Part shown: one piece after another, positions 1 to 9,683 of the stretch
Numbering within the stretch: position 1 is the first letter of the stretch
Layout of the letters: each line of letters starts with the position of its first letter
From: Streptomyces africanus
GTDB taxonomy: Bacteria > Actinomycetota > Actinomycetes > Streptomycetales > Streptomycetaceae
DNA: 64,000 nt
Direction: 5' to 3'
NCBI RefSeq assembly: GCF_002150735.1
Contig: NZ_MUKA01000268.1
Span: 1 to 64,000, forward strand
Notes under the pieces: model-generated
The model's input: only the letters and a program-made list of their open reading frames with translations
What the model was told of the DNA's origin: nothing
Databases searched by the model: none
Position numbers and translations under genes: made by a program

Positions 1-462
1 CACGGCACGGACGGTGAGGCGGCCATCGAGGCACCACAGGCCGTCCTGGTGAGCAACAACCCCTACCGGACGGACGACCCGGCGGGGCTGGGCCGTCGCG
101 AACGGCTCGACTCCGGCGTCCTCGGGGTGCTCGCCGTCAAGGTCGACAACGCGGCACAGGCGGCGGGGATGCTCCGCGGCCGGCGCTCACCCGGCCTCGC
201 CTCGCTCACCGCCCGGGACGTCGTCGTGGACGCCGACGCCGCCGGCGTTCCCGTGGGCGTCGACGGCGAGGCCCTCGTCCTGCCGGCCCCGGTCCACTGC
301 CGGATCGAGCCGCGCGCCCTGCGCGTGCGCGTGCCCCGCCACCGGCCCGGTGTCCCCGGTGGCAGGCCCCCCATGAACTGGCGCCGGGTGGGGCGGCTGG
401 CGCGGACGATGGGACGGACCGCGGCGGGGCGTCTTCCCCCTGGGCCGCCGCCAAGTGACTGA
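1..462 (+). CDS. diacylglycerol/lipid kinase family protein, C-terminal part (partial)
   Basis: The frame is open from the first base of the window and stops at 460-462, so only the C-terminal 153 residues are present. The opening residues GTDGEAA, followed by VSNNPY and a GVLGVLAV stretch, match the C-terminal beta-sandwich domain of the diacylglycerol/sphingosine kinase (DAGK, YegS-like) family, where a Gly-Asp-Gly-Glu motif completes the lipid-binding domain. A second copy, GVDGEALVLPAPVHCRIEPRALRVRVP, is the usual closing strand pattern. Members phosphorylate lipid substrates at the membrane with ATP. The nucleotide-binding half lies outside the window, so substrate cannot be judged. The tail is basic and Pro-rich. 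Confidence 0.75.
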   Translation, partial: HGTDGEAAIEAPQAVLVSNNPYRTDDPAGLGRRERLDSGVLGVLAVKVDNAAQAAGMLRGRRSPGLASLTARDVVVDADAAGVPVGVDGEALVLPAPVHCRIEPRALRVRVPRHRPGVPGGRPPMNWRRVGRLARTMGRTAAGRLPPGPPPSD

Positions 463-515
463 CCCGCCGGGGCGGGTCGCCGAGCGGGCCCGGAAACAGC
501 TGCCACGATGCACCC

Positions 516-2132
516 ATGGCACCCCCCGCGGACGCCGCCGCGAGGCCGGCGACAGCACGCCTCGTCCTACTGACACTGGCGTCGGGTCAGTTCCTGATGG
601 CACTCGACAGCTCTGTCATGAACGTGTCGATCGCGACCGTCGCCGAGGACGTGGACACGACGGTGACCGGGATCCAGGGGGCCATCACGGCCTACACGCT
701 CGTGATGGCGATGTTCATGATCCCCGGCGGCAAGACCGGTGCCCTGATCGGCCGCAGACGCGCGTTCGTGATCGGCTGCGCCGTCTACGGCTGCGGCTCC
801 CTGACGACGGCGCTCGCACCGAACCTGACCGTCCTGCTGATCGGCTGGGCGTTCCTCGAGGGGATCGGAGCGGCGCTCATCCTGCCCGCGATCGTGACGC
901 TCGTGGCGAGCAACTTCGCCGTGGAACGCCGTCCCGCCGCCTACGGACTCGTCGCGGCCGCGGGCGCCGTGGCCATCGCGCTGGGGCCGCTCATCGGGGG
1001 TGTCGCGACCACGTACTTCTCCTGGCGCTGGGTGTTCGCGGGTGAGGTCGTGATGGTGCTCGGCATCGTCCTGCTCGCCCGCCGCATCGCCGACGCGCCG
1101 CTGGGCGCCCGCACGCGCATCGATGTCGTGGGGGCCGTGCTCTCCGCCCTCGGGCTCGGGATCTTCGTCTACGGGGTGCTCCGCTCGGACGAGTGGGGCT
1201 GGTTCCGGCCGAAGCCCGACGCCCCGTCGTGGCTCGGGATTTCGCCGGTCGTGTGGCTGATGCTGGCCGGCCTGCTGCTGATCTGGCTCTTCCTCCGCTG
1301 GGAGGCCCGCGTGGCGGAGCGACGCGGGGAGCCCCTCGTCGACCCCGCCATGCTGCGGAACAAGCAGCTCACCGGCGGTCTGACGATGTTCTTCTTCCAG
1401 TACCTCGTGCAGATGGGCGTGTTCTTCGTCGTACCGCTCTATCTGTCGGTCGCCCTGGGTCTGTCCGCGCTCAAGACCGGTGCCCGCATCCTGCCCCTCT
1501 CGCTGACGCTGCTGGCGGCCGCGATCCTGATCCCGCGCCTCCTCCCGGACGTCTCGCCGCGCCGGGTGGTGCGGCTCGGGGTCCTCGCACTGCTCGCGGG
1601 CGCGGTGGTCCTGATGGCCGCGCTCGACGCGGACGCCGGTGCGGAGATCGTCACCATCCCTCTCCTGCTGATCGGGCTCGGCATGGGCGCCCTGGCGTCC
1701 CAGCTCGGTTCCGTCACCGTGTCCGCGGTGCCGGAGGCACAGAGCGCGGAAGTCGGCGGCGTCCAGAACGCCGTCACCAACCTCGGTGCCTCGATCGGTA
1801 CGGCACTCGCCGGGTCGATCATGATCGCCACGCTCACGTCGTCGTTCCTCACCAGCGTCGAGCAGAATCCAGCAGTCCCGGACCAGGTCAAGAGCCAGGC
1901 GTCCGTCCAGCTCCAAAGCGGAGCGCCCTTCCTGTCGGACGCTCAGCTGAAGAAGGCTCTCGACGATGCCGGGGTGAGCGACGACGTGTCCCAGGACGCA
2001 ATCGACGCGAACACCGAAGCGAGGCTCGACGGCTTGCGCGCCGCCCTCGCCGTCCTCGCCCTCGCCTGTCTCCTCGGCCTGTTCTTCACCTCACGGATCC
2101 CCACCACCCAGCCTCACGCGACGAGGCCGTAG
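516..2132 (+). CDS. MFS transporter, DHA2 (14-TM drug:H+ antiporter) family
   Basis: A 538-residue polytopic membrane protein. The N-terminal helix carries MALDSSVMNVS, typical of the EmrB/QacA (DHA2) group. The loop after helix 2 has GGKTGALIGRRR (MFS motif A), and ALGPLIGGV around residue 155 fits antiporter motif C. Length and hydrophobic spacing fit 14 helices, with a long loop near residues 445-490 before the last helix. The family exports hydrophobic or cationic drugs in exchange for protons. ATG 516 is the first start that leaves the motif region intact; no strong Shine-Dalgarno is visible. It stands alone between the lipid kinase and the potassium block. The drug substrate is unknown. 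Confidence 0.85.
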   Translation: MAPPADAAARPATARLVLLTLASGQFLMALDSSVMNVSIATVAEDVDTTVTGIQGAITAYTLVMAMFMIPGGKTGALIGRRRAFVIGCAVYGCGSLTTALAPNLTVLLIGWAFLEGIGAALILPAIVTLVASNFAVERRPAAYGLVAAAGAVAIALGPLIGGVATTYFSWRWVFAGEVVMVLGIVLLARRIADAPLGARTRIDVVGAVLSALGLGIFVYGVLRSDEWGWFRPKPDAPSWLGISPVVWLMLAGLLLIWLFLRWEARVAERRGEPLVDPAMLRNKQLTGGLTMFFFQYLVQMGVFFVVPLYLSVALGLSALKTGARILPLSLTLLAAAILIPRLLPDVSPRRVVRLGVLALLAGAVVLMAALDADAGAEIVTIPLLLIGLGMGALASQLGSVTVSAVPEAQSAEVGGVQNAVTNLGASIGTALAGSIMIATLTSSFLTSVEQNPAVPDQVKSQASVQLQSGAPFLSDAQLKKALDDAGVSDDVSQDAIDANTEARLDGLRAALAVLALACLLGLFFTSRIPTTQPHATRP

Positions 2133-2239
2133 CCCCGGGCGAGCACCGGCGCGGACGGAGGGCGCATACTCGGTGATCGTCGCGGTGCCGTCAGAGCGGT
2201 GGCCGCTGCGACCGATTCGGTGGTCAGACGAGGAAGGGC

Positions 2240-4231
2240 ATGGGGGACATGAGTGGTGCCAACCGGCCGATCATGCCGGAGTCGGTGGCCAGTCCGGCTC
2301 TGCGGACACCGCCGACGGGCAAGGCGGCGCGGTGGCTGCTGCGGCACCAGGTCCAGCCGGTGGGGCCGGCGGCCGGTGAGAGTCACGGCGAGCAGCACGC
2401 CTGGTGGAAGGTGATGTGCCTGACCGGGGTCGACTACTTCTCCAGCCTGGCCTACGTGCCGGCGATCGCCGCTCTGGCCGCCGGGGCCGTCTCTCCCCTG
2501 GCGACGCTGCTGATCGTGGCGTTGACGTTGCTGGGGATGCTGCCGATGTACCGGAAGGTGGCCAGGCAGAGCCCGCACGGCGCGGGGTCGGTCGCCATGC
2601 TGGAGGATCTGCTGCCGTTCTGGTGGGGCAAGCTGTTCGTGCTGGTCCTGCTCGGGTTCGTGGCCACCTCGTGGATCATCACCATCACCCTGTCCACGGC
2701 GGACGCCTCCGTCCACGTGATGGAGAACCCTTTCTTCCCCTCCGCCCTCCACGGCCACGAGGTCGCCCTGACCGTGGGGCTGCTGCTGGTCCTGGGGGGT
2801 GTTTTCCTGCTCGGGTTCAGCGAGGCGGTGAGTGTCGCCATCCCGCTGGTCGCCGTCTTCCTGGCGCTCAACGCGGTCGTCATCGGCGTCGGCCTGGTCC
2901 AGGTGTTCACGACGGACGGCGCGCTGTCGGCCTGGACCGACGCGCTCGTCGACGGCGGAGGCGGCTTCGGTGACCTCGCCGGCCCGGCCCTGCTGGCCTT
3001 CCCGCTGCTGGTGCTGGGGCTGTCGGGCTTCGAGACCGGGGTGAGCATGATGCCGCTCGTGGCGGCCGACGGTGCCGACGCCGAGCAGCGGCTGCGCGCC
3101 AGGATCCGCAACGCCCGCCGGCTGCTGACCACGGCCGCTGTGATCATGAGCGTCTACCTGCTGTCCGCCAGTTTCGTGACCACCGTCCTCATTCCCGAGA
3201 AGGAGTTCGAACCCGGCGGTGCGGCCAACGGCCGGGCGCTGGCCTGGCTGGCGCATGAGCACGTCAGTGAGGCGTTCGGCACCGCGTACGACATCAGCAC
3301 CATCCTCATCCTGTGGTTCGCCGGTGCCTCCGCGATGGCCGGGCTGATCAACATCGTTCCCCGCTACCTGCCCGACTACGGTATGGCCCCCGAGTGGGGA
3401 CGCGCGGTGCGTCCGGTCGTCATCGTCTACACGGCTCTGTGCATCCTGATCACCATCGCCTTCGACGCCGACGTCGACGCCCAGGCCGGTGCCTACGCCA
3501 CCGGGATCCTGGCCATGATGGTCTCCGGCTCCTTCGCCGTGACCGTCTCCGTGGCACGCGACCGCCGCCGCGCGAGTACGGCCGGCTTCGCCCTGCTCAC
3601 CGCGGTCCTGTTCTACGCGCTGGTGGCCAACATCGTCGACAAGCCCGACGGCATCGCCATCTCCGGCTTCTTCATCCTGGGCATCATCGTCGTGTCGCTG
3701 ATCTCCCGCGTCTCACGGACCACCGAACTGCGCGCCGACCGCATCGTCTTCGACGAGGCCGCCCGCCGGTTCATCGCCGACACCCTCGCCCACGACGAGT
3801 CCATCAACATCATCGCCAACCGCCGCCAGGCCGGCGACGTCGCCGAGTACAGCGCCAAGGAACGCGAGCAGCGCGGCACCAATCCGGTGCCGGGCCCCGC
3901 CGACGTGCTCTTCCTGGAGATCGACGTGGTCGACCCGTCCGACTTCAGCGAAACCCTCACCGTCCACGGCGTCGACGTCGACGGCTACCGCATCCTGCGC
4001 GCCGAGGCGCCGGCCGCGCCCAACGCCATCGCCGCGATCCTGCTCGCCCTGCGCGACGCCACGGGCGTGCGGCCGCAGTGCTACTTCGCCTGGGCCGAAG
4101 GCAGCCCCCTGGTGCACATGGTCCGTTACTTCCTCCTGGGCCGCGGTGACACCGCCCCGGTCACCCGCGAGATCATCCGCAGCAACGAACCCGACCCCGA
4201 CCGCCGCCCGGGTATCCACGTCGGCGGCTGA
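2240..4231 (+). CDS. APC-superfamily permease, possibly a KimA-like potassium/amino-acid transporter
   Basis: A 663-residue protein with about 12 hydrophobic helices (residues 55-480) and a soluble C-terminal domain of about 180 residues. [19 protein letters not shown] and the following [18 protein letters not shown] resemble the first helices of the APC superfamily, including the KimA (YdaO) potassium permeases, where a GVDYFSS/SSDALSS helix lines the substrate path. It sits just upstream of the kdp operon in the same direction. Family membership is read from sequence; potassium as substrate is inferred from context. AGGAAG at 2231 lies close to ATG 2240, and ATG 2249 is an alternative start with better spacing. 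Confidence 0.75.
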   Translation: MGDMSGANRPIMPESVASPALRTPPTGKAARWLLRHQVQPVGPAAGESHGEQHAWWKVMCLTGVDYFSSLAYVPAIAALAAGAVSPLATLLIVALTLLGMLPMYRKVARQSPHGAGSVAMLEDLLPFWWGKLFVLVLLGFVATSWIITITLSTADASVHVMENPFFPSALHGHEVALTVGLLLVLGGVFLLGFSEAVSVAIPLVAVFLALNAVVIGVGLVQVFTTDGALSAWTDALVDGGGGFGDLAGPALLAFPLLVLGLSGFETGVSMMPLVAADGADAEQRLRARIRNARRLLTTAAVIMSVYLLSASFVTTVLIPEKEFEPGGAANGRALAWLAHEHVSEAFGTAYDISTILILWFAGASAMAGLINIVPRYLPDYGMAPEWGRAVRPVVIVYTALCILITIAFDADVDAQAGAYATGILAMMVSGSFAVTVSVARDRRRASTAGFALLTAVLFYALVANIVDKPDGIAISGFFILGIIVVSLISRVSRTTELRADRIVFDEAARRFIADTLAHDESINIIANRRQAGDVAEYSAKEREQRGTNPVPGPADVLFLEIDVVDPSDFSETLTVHGVDVDGYRILRAEAPAAPNAIAAILLALRDATGVRPQCYFAWAEGSPLVHMVRYFLLGRGDTAPVTREIIRSNEPDPDRRPGIHVGG

Positions 4232-4260
4232 GCCCGGCACCTCTCCACGGGAGCCAGGTC

Positions 4261-4310
4261 GCGTCAGGGTCCCGTCAAAACCAGGGGTCTCGCCGTCAAG
4301 GAGCCGTCAA
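4261..4310 (+). promoter_or_regulatory. four phased direct repeats upstream of kdp, candidate KdpE operator
   Basis: Four half-sites with a GTCA core start at 4261 (GCGTCAG), 4272, 4293 and 4304 (CCGTCAA three times). Spacings are 11, 21 and 11 bp, so all lie on one face of the helix. Paired 11-bp direct repeats are the known binding mode of OmpR/PhoB-type regulators such as KdpE, which is encoded in the same operon. A weak -10-like TTAGCT at 4340-4345 would place the repeats just upstream of the -35 region. Binding by KdpE is inference; PhoP is another candidate. Confidence 0.5.
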
Positions 4311-4386
4311 CGACAGGTCCGGTCCGGACGAAAAGGCACTTAGCTCGAGTCGTCCGATTCACCGAACCTCACTCCAGGAGTCCGCG

Positions 4387-4470
4387 ATGGCCGATCTGGC
4401 CTTCGTCGTCACCGTGCTCGCGGCGTTCGCGCTGGTGGCTCTCGTCGCCAAGGGGGTGACGAAGCTGTGA
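4387..4470 (+). CDS. 27-residue single-helix membrane microprotein preceding kdpF
   Basis: ATG 4387 begins a 27-codon frame, [11 protein letters not shown]..., which is one hydrophobic helix ending in the basic GVTKL. CAGGAG at 4375-4380 is a good Shine-Dalgarno 6 nt before the start. Its stop (TGA 4468-4470) overlaps the GTG of kdpF (4467) in a GTGA junction, a sign of translational coupling. No family name is recognised. A small helix next to KdpF could join the KdpFABC complex, as KdpF does, but that is only inferred from position and size. Confidence 0.6.
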   Translation: MADLAFVVTVLAAFALVALVAKGVTKL

Positions 4471-4556
4471 ACGCCGAAAACGTCGTCGGCCTGGTCGTGG
4501 CCGTCTCCCTGCTGGGCTATCTCGTCCTCGCCCTGATCTTCCCGGAGAGGTTCTGA
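4467..4556 (+). CDS. kdpF: KdpF, small subunit of the K+-transporting ATPase
   Basis: A 29-residue single transmembrane peptide starting at GTG 4467. The [20 protein letters not shown] core followed by RF is the signature of KdpF, which packs between KdpA and KdpB and stabilises the KdpFABC complex in the cytoplasmic membrane. The start overlaps the stop of the preceding microprotein by four bases and kdpA begins 5 nt downstream, so it is co-translated with its neighbours. Confidence 0.9.
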   Translation: MNAENVVGLVVAVSLLGYLVLALIFPERF

Positions 4557-4561
4557 GCCCG

Positions 4562-6223
4562 ATGGGCCCCGTCCCCGCCGGCGTGCTCCAGTTGCTCGCG
4601 CTCACAGCCGCGCTGGCTCTCGCCTACATCCCCCTCGGCACCTACATGGCCAGGGTCTACTCCTCGGGCAGGCACTGGCGCGTCGAGAAGTGGGTCTACC
4701 AGGGCATCGGTGCCGACCCCGACACCGAGATGACCTGGTCCGCGTACCTGCGCGGCGTGCTCGCCTTCTCGGCCGTCGGTGTCCTGTTCCTCTACCTGCT
4801 CCAGCGGCTCCAGGGCATCCTGCCCGGCTCGCTGGGGTTCTCCTCCGTCAACCCGGCGCAGTCGTTCAACACGGCCGTGTCGTTCGTGACCAACACCAAC
4901 TGGCAGTCGTACTACGGCGAGCAGACCATGGGGCACGTCGTGCAGACCGCCGGTCTCGCCGTGCAGAACTTCGTCTCCGCGGCCGTCGGCATGGCCGTCG
5001 CGGTCGCTCTCGTCCGCGGGTTCGCCCGGTCCCGTACCGGTGAGCTCGGCAACTTCTGGTCCGACCTGGTGCGCGGCACCGTGCGGATCCTGCTTCCGGG
5101 CGCGGCGATCGCCGCCGTCGTACTGGTGGCGTGCGGCGTGATCCAGAACTTCTCCGGCATTCACGAGGTCGGTCAGTTCATGGGCGGTTCGCAGCAGTGG
5201 AACGGCGGTGCGGTCGCCTCGCAGGAGGCCATCAAGGAGCTGGGCACGAACGGCGGCGGCTACTTCAACGCCAACTCCGCCCACCCCTTCGAGAACCCGA
5301 CCCCCTTCACCAACCTCTTCGAGATCTTCCTGATCCTGGTGATCCCGTTCGCGCTGACCAGGACCTTCGGGGTCATGGTCGGCTCGGTCAAGCAGGGGTA
5401 CGCCATCCTCGCCACGATGTTCACCATCTGGCTGGGCTTCGTGGCCCTGATGATGTGGACCGAGTTGGCCCACCACGGCCCGGCGCTGCAGGCCGCGGGC
5501 GGGGCGTACGAGGGCAAGGAGGTCCGGTTCGGCGTCGGCGCGTCCTCGATCTTCGCGGTGTCGACGACGCTCACCTCGACCGGCGCGGTGGACTCCTTCC
5601 ACTCCTCCTTCACCGGCCTCGGCGGCGGCGTCACGATGCTCGGCATGATGCTGGGCGAGATCGCGCCCGGCGGTGTCGGATCCGGCCTCTACGGCATGCT
5701 GATCATGGCGGTCATCGCGGTGTTCATCGCCGGTCTGATGGTCGGCCGCACGCCCGAGTATCTGGGCAAGAAGATCGGCACCCGCGAGATCAAGCTCGCC
5801 GCCTGCTACATCCTTGTCACGCCGGCGCTGGTCCTCGTCTTCACCGCCGTCTCCATGGCCCTGCCGACCCCGCCGCACTCGATGCTGAACGCGGGCGCGC
5901 ACGGCTTCTCCGAGGTGCTCTACGCCTTCACGTCCGCGTCGAACAACAACGGCTCGGCCTTCGCCGGGCTGAACGCGAACACCGACTGGTTCAACACCAT
6001 GACCGGACTCGCGATGCTGCTGGGCCGCTTCCTGCCGATGGTGTTCGTGCTGGCGCTGGCCGGCTCGCTCGCCGGGCAGAGGCCGGTGCCCGTGACCGCG
6101 GGCACCCTGCGCACCGAGAAGCCGCTGTTCACCGGCCTGCTGGTGGGCGCGATCCTGATCATCACCGGTCTCACGTACTTCCCCGCCCTCGCGCTGGGCC
6201 CGCTCGCCGAGGGGCTGGCGTGA
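4562..6223 (+). CDS. kdpA: KdpA, potassium-binding/translocating subunit of K+-ATPase
   Basis: A 553-residue membrane protein of normal KdpA length. The four selectivity-filter loops are visible in order: [11 protein letters not shown] (about residue 110), [13 protein letters not shown] (about 230), TSTGAVDS (about 340) and [10 protein letters not shown] (about 465). KdpA forms the K+ pore of the high-affinity KdpFABC pump. ATG 4562 follows the kdpF stop by 5 nt and its own TGA overlaps the first possible kdpB ATG (6223). All filter residues look intact, so the pump should be functional. Confidence 0.97.
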   Translation: MGPVPAGVLQLLALTAALALAYIPLGTYMARVYSSGRHWRVEKWVYQGIGADPDTEMTWSAYLRGVLAFSAVGVLFLYLLQRLQGILPGSLGFSSVNPAQSFNTAVSFVTNTNWQSYYGEQTMGHVVQTAGLAVQNFVSAAVGMAVAVALVRGFARSRTGELGNFWSDLVRGTVRILLPGAAIAAVVLVACGVIQNFSGIHEVGQFMGGSQQWNGGAVASQEAIKELGTNGGGYFNANSAHPFENPTPFTNLFEIFLILVIPFALTRTFGVMVGSVKQGYAILATMFTIWLGFVALMMWTELAHHGPALQAAGGAYEGKEVRFGVGASSIFAVSTTLTSTGAVDSFHSSFTGLGGGVTMLGMMLGEIAPGGVGSGLYGMLIMAVIAVFIAGLMVGRTPEYLGKKIGTREIKLAACYILVTPALVLVFTAVSMALPTPPHSMLNAGAHGFSEVLYAFTSASNNNGSAFAGLNANTDWFNTMTGLAMLLGRFLPMVFVLALAGSLAGQRPVPVTAGTLRTEKPLFTGLLVGAILIITGLTYFPALALGPLAEGLA

Positions 6224-8358
6224 TGACCGCCCGTACGGACAAGTCAGAGGACTCCATGTCCACAGCCACTCCCACCCGAGCGCCGCACGGTGACGCTCCC
6301 AGCGAGCACAAGCCCGCCGAGGGCGGTGTCGGTGCGGGCCTCTTCGACCCCCGGCAACTGGTCAGGTCACTGCCGGACGCCTTCCGCAAGCTCGACCCGC
6401 GGGTGATGGTCAAGTCGCCCGTGATGTTCGTGGTGTGGATCGGCTCGGTCCTGACGACCGTCTTCTCCTTCAAGGACCCGGGCGACTGGTTCGGCTGGAC
6501 GATCAGCGTCTGGCTGTGGCTGACCGTGGTCTTCGCCAACCTGGCGGAGGCGGTCGCCGAGGGCCGCGGCAAGGCGCAGGCCGACACCCTGCGCCAGGCC
6601 AAGACCGACACGATCGCCCGCCGGCTGCTCACCGACGGCTCCGAAGAGCGGGTCCCCGGCACCGAGCTGACGATCGGTGACCGCGTGGTGTGCGAGGCCG
6701 GGGATGTCATTCCCGGTGACGGGGACGTCGTCGAGGGCGTCGCGTCGGTCGACGAGTCGGCGATCACCGGTGAATCGGCCCCGGTCATCCGCGAGTCGGG
6801 CGGCGACCGCTCGGCCGTCACCGGCGGTACGAAGGTGCTGTCCGACCGGATCGTCATCCGCATCACGACGAAGCCGGGCGAGACCTTCATCGACCGGATG
6901 ATCAACCTCGTCGAGGGCGCCGCACGGCAGAAGACGCCCAACGAGATCGCGCTGAACATCCTGCTCGCCTCGCTGACCATCGTCTTCCTCCTCGCCTGCG
7001 CCACCCTGCCGCCGCTCGCGGACTACGCCGGTACGCACCTGACGCTGGTCGTGCTGGTCGCCCTGCTCGTCTGCCTGATACCGACCACCATCGGCGCACT
7101 GCTGTCCGCGATCGGCATCGCCGGCATGGACCGGCTGGTGCAGCGCAATGTGCTGGCCATGTCGGGCCGGGCGGTCGAGGCCGCCGGTGACGTCTCCACC
7201 CTGCTGCTCGACAAGACCGGCACCATCACGCTCGGCAACCGGCAGGCCGCCGAGTTCGTCCCGGTGGGCGGCACGACGGAGGCGGATGTCGCGGACGCGG
7301 CCCAGCTGTCGTCGCTGGCCGACGAGACGCCCGAGGGCCGTTCCATCGTCGTCCTGGCGAAGGAGAAGTACGGGCTGCGCGAGCGCCATGAGGGCGAGCT
7401 GGCGCACGCCGAGTGGATCGAGTTCACCGCTCAGACCCGCATGTCAGGTGTCGACGTAGACGGCCGCAAAGTCCGCAAAGGCGCCACGGCCTCGGTCATC
7501 GCCTGGGTGAAGGAGCAGGGCGGCACGGTCGCCGAGGACGCGGACGGGATCGCCGACCGGATCTCCGAGGCGGGCGGGACCCCGCTGCTGGTCGCGGTGG
7601 ACGACGCGCATGGCGCCCGCGTCCTGGGAGTCATCCACCTCAAGGACGTCGTCAAGGACGGCATGCGCGAGCGGTTCGAGGAACTGCGCCGCATGGGCAT
7701 CAAGACCGTCATGATCACGGGCGACAACCCGCTGACCGCCAAGGCGATCGCCGAGGAGGCCGGCGTCGACGACTTCCTCGCCGAGGCCACCCCCGAGGAC
7801 AAGATGGCCCTCATAAGGCGCGAGCAGGCCGGCGGCAAGCTGGTCGCGATGACGGGCGACGGCACCAACGACGCCCCGGCCCTCGCCCAGGCCGACGTCG
7901 GTGTCGCGATGAACACGGGCACGTCGGCCGCGAAGGAGGCCGGCAACATGGTCGACCTCGACTCGAACCCGACCAAGCTCATCGAGATCGTCGAGATCGG
8001 CAAGCAACTCCTGATCACCCGGGGCGCGTTGACGACGTTCTCCATAGCCAACGACGTCGCCAAGTACTTCGCGATCATCCCGGCGCTGTTCGCGGCGGTC
8101 TACCCCGGCCTGGACAAGCTCAACGTCATGGGCCTGGCCTCGCCGGACTCCGCGATCCTGTCGGCCGTGATCTTCAACGCGCTGATCATCATCGCGCTGG
8201 TGCCGCTCTCCCTGAAGGGCGTGCGGTACCGGCCGGTCAGCGCCGACAAGCTGCTCCGCCGCAATCTCGGCATCTACGGCCTGGGCGGACTGATCGCTCC
8301 CTTCATCGGCATCAAGCTCATCGACCTGCTCATCTCACTCATCCCCGGGATCGGGTGA
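6223..8358 (+). CDS. kdpB: KdpB, P-type ATPase subunit of the K+ pump
   Basis: A 711-residue P-type ATPase. The actuator loop ITGES, the phosphorylation motif DKTGT (Asp about residue 330) and the hinge [17 protein letters not shown] are all present. It hydrolyses ATP to drive K+ uptake through KdpA. Two starts are credible: ATG 6223, which overlaps the kdpA stop as ATGA and has GAGGGG upstream, and ATG 6256 (700 residues), which has AGAGG five bases upstream and gives an N-terminus [10 protein letters not shown] that looks more family-like. The stop overlaps a GTG of kdpC. Confidence 0.95.
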   Translation: MTARTDKSEDSMSTATPTRAPHGDAPSEHKPAEGGVGAGLFDPRQLVRSLPDAFRKLDPRVMVKSPVMFVVWIGSVLTTVFSFKDPGDWFGWTISVWLWLTVVFANLAEAVAEGRGKAQADTLRQAKTDTIARRLLTDGSEERVPGTELTIGDRVVCEAGDVIPGDGDVVEGVASVDESAITGESAPVIRESGGDRSAVTGGTKVLSDRIVIRITTKPGETFIDRMINLVEGAARQKTPNEIALNILLASLTIVFLLACATLPPLADYAGTHLTLVVLVALLVCLIPTTIGALLSAIGIAGMDRLVQRNVLAMSGRAVEAAGDVSTLLLDKTGTITLGNRQAAEFVPVGGTTEADVADAAQLSSLADETPEGRSIVVLAKEKYGLRERHEGELAHAEWIEFTAQTRMSGVDVDGRKVRKGATASVIAWVKEQGGTVAEDADGIADRISEAGGTPLLVAVDDAHGARVLGVIHLKDVVKDGMRERFEELRRMGIKTVMITGDNPLTAKAIAEEAGVDDFLAEATPEDKMALIRREQAGGKLVAMTGDGTNDAPALAQADVGVAMNTGTSAAKEAGNMVDLDSNPTKLIEIVEIGKQLLITRGALTTFSIANDVAKYFAIIPALFAAVYPGLDKLNVMGLASPDSAILSAVIFNALIIIALVPLSLKGVRYRPVSADKLLRRNLGIYGLGGLIAPFIGIKLIDLLISLIPGIG

Positions 8359-8363
8359 AGGAC

Positions 8364-9002
8364 ATGAAGAACTCCGTTACGAACACCGCCCGGTTGCTCG
8401 GGGCGGGCCTGCGCGCCCTCCTCGTGCTGACCCTGGTCACCGGCGTCATCTACCCGTTGGTCGTCACCGGCGTCGCCCAGGGGCTGTTCCCCGGCAAGGC
8501 GAACGGCTCCGAGGTCAGGGCGGACGGCAGAGTCGTGGGCTCGTCCCTGATCGGGCAGCAGGGCTACAGCCTGGACTACTTCCAGCCGCGCCCGGCGAAC
8601 GGGCTCGGCGAGAATTCGGTCAACACCCAGTACAAGCTGCTTCTCTCGGGCGCCACCAACCTGTCCGCCGACAACGACAAGCTCGTGACGTCGGTGGAGG
8701 CGGCCAAGGCGAAGGTGGTCAGGGACAACTCCACCGCCGACCACAGGGTCAGGCCGTCCCAGGTCCCGGCAGACGCCGTGACCTCCTCGGGCTCCGGCCT
8801 CGACCCGGACATCTCCCCGGCCTACGCCGGCCTCCAGGTCCACCGTGTCGCCGAGCGCAACGGCCTGACCGACGCCCGGCTCCGCAAGCTCGTCGACGAG
8901 CACACCGAGGGCCGCACGCTCGGCTTCATCGGCGAGCCCCGGGTCAACGTGCTCGAACTCAACATCGCGCTCAAGGACCTCGTGGCCAAGGCGCACCCGT
9001 GA
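8364..9002 (+). CDS. kdpC: KdpC, accessory subunit of the K+ pump
   Basis: A 212-residue protein with one N-terminal transmembrane helix (ALLVLTLVTGVIYPLVVTGV) and an extracytoplasmic domain containing GSSLIGQ, YFQPRP and the SGSGLDPDISPAYA block that identifies KdpC. It assembles with KdpA and KdpB. ATG 8364 gives the usual N-terminus; GTG 8355, overlapping the kdpB stop, would add three residues. The stop codon overlaps the GTG of kdpE in a GTGA junction. Confidence 0.95.
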   Translation: MKNSVTNTARLLGAGLRALLVLTLVTGVIYPLVVTGVAQGLFPGKANGSEVRADGRVVGSSLIGQQGYSLDYFQPRPANGLGENSVNTQYKLLLSGATNLSADNDKLVTSVEAAKAKVVRDNSTADHRVRPSQVPADAVTSSGSGLDPDISPAYAGLQVHRVAERNGLTDARLRKLVDEHTEGRTLGFIGEPRVNVLELNIALKDLVAKAHP

Positions 9003-9682
9003 CCCGGGTGCTCCTGGTGGAGGACGACCCGCAGCTCGTACGGGCCCTCGTCATCAACTTGCAGGCACGTCACTACGGCGTGGACGCCGCCCCAGACGGC
9101 GCCACGGCCCTGCGTCTGGCCGCCGCGCGCCGGCCCGACGTGGTGCTGCTCGACCTCGGTCTGCCCGACATGGACGGCGTCGACATCATCAAGGCCCTAC
9201 GGGGCTGGAGCCGGGTCCCCATCCTGGTCCTGTCCGCCCGGCAGGCGTCGGGCGAGAAAGTGGCCGCGCTCGACGCCGGCGCCGACGACTACGTCACCAA
9301 GCCGTTCAGCATCGACGAGCTGCTGGCCCGGCTGCGCGCCGCGGTCCGCCGTACCGAGGACGCCCCGCACGCACCCGGGCCCCTGCTCGTCGAGACGGCG
9401 GACTTCAGCATCGACCTGATCGCCAAGAAGGCGATCAGGGACGGTCAGGACGTGCGGCTCACCCCGACCGAGTGGCACCTGCTGGAGATCCTGGTGACCC
9501 ATCCGGGCCGGCTGATCACGCAGAAGCACCTCCTCCAGGAAGTCTGGGGCGTCTCGCAGCGCAGCAAGACCAACTACCTGCGGGTGTACATGGCCCAGCT
9601 GCGCCGCAAACTGGAGACGGACCCCTCCCACCCGCGCTATCTGATCACCGAGCCCGGCATGGGCTACCGCTTCGAGGGATGA
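8999..9682 (+). CDS. kdpE: KdpE-like response regulator (OmpR family)
   Basis: A 227-residue response regulator: a receiver domain with acidic EDDP near the N-terminus, phospho-acceptor in VVLLDLGLPDMDG (about residue 52) and Lys in DDYVTKPF, then an OmpR-type winged helix (LTPTEWHLLEILVTHPG, followed by TNYLRVYMAQLRRKLE). In the Kdp pathway KdpE is phosphorylated by KdpD and switches on the pump genes. GTG 8999 overlaps the kdpC stop. Gene order here is E before D. The phased repeats at 4261-4310 are its likely target. Confidence 0.93.
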   Translation: MTRVLLVEDDPQLVRALVINLQARHYGVDAAPDGATALRLAAARRPDVVLLDLGLPDMDGVDIIKALRGWSRVPILVLSARQASGEKVAALDAGADDYVTKPFSIDELLARLRAAVRRTEDAPHAPGPLLVETADFSIDLIAKKAIRDGQDVRLTPTEWHLLEILVTHPGRLITQKHLLQEVWGVSQRSKTNYLRVYMAQLRRKLETDPSHPRYLITEPGMGYRFEG

Positions 9683-9683
9683 C

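Noticed and set aside
2133-2239. Possible c-di-AMP (ydaO) riboswitch before the APC permease
   Set aside because: KimA genes sometimes carry one, but the spacer is only about 100 bp and I see none of the conserved core.
5131-6222. Upstream extension of the kdpB frame
   Set aside because: This part overlaps kdpA out of frame; family length and the ATGA overlap place the start at 6223 or 6256.
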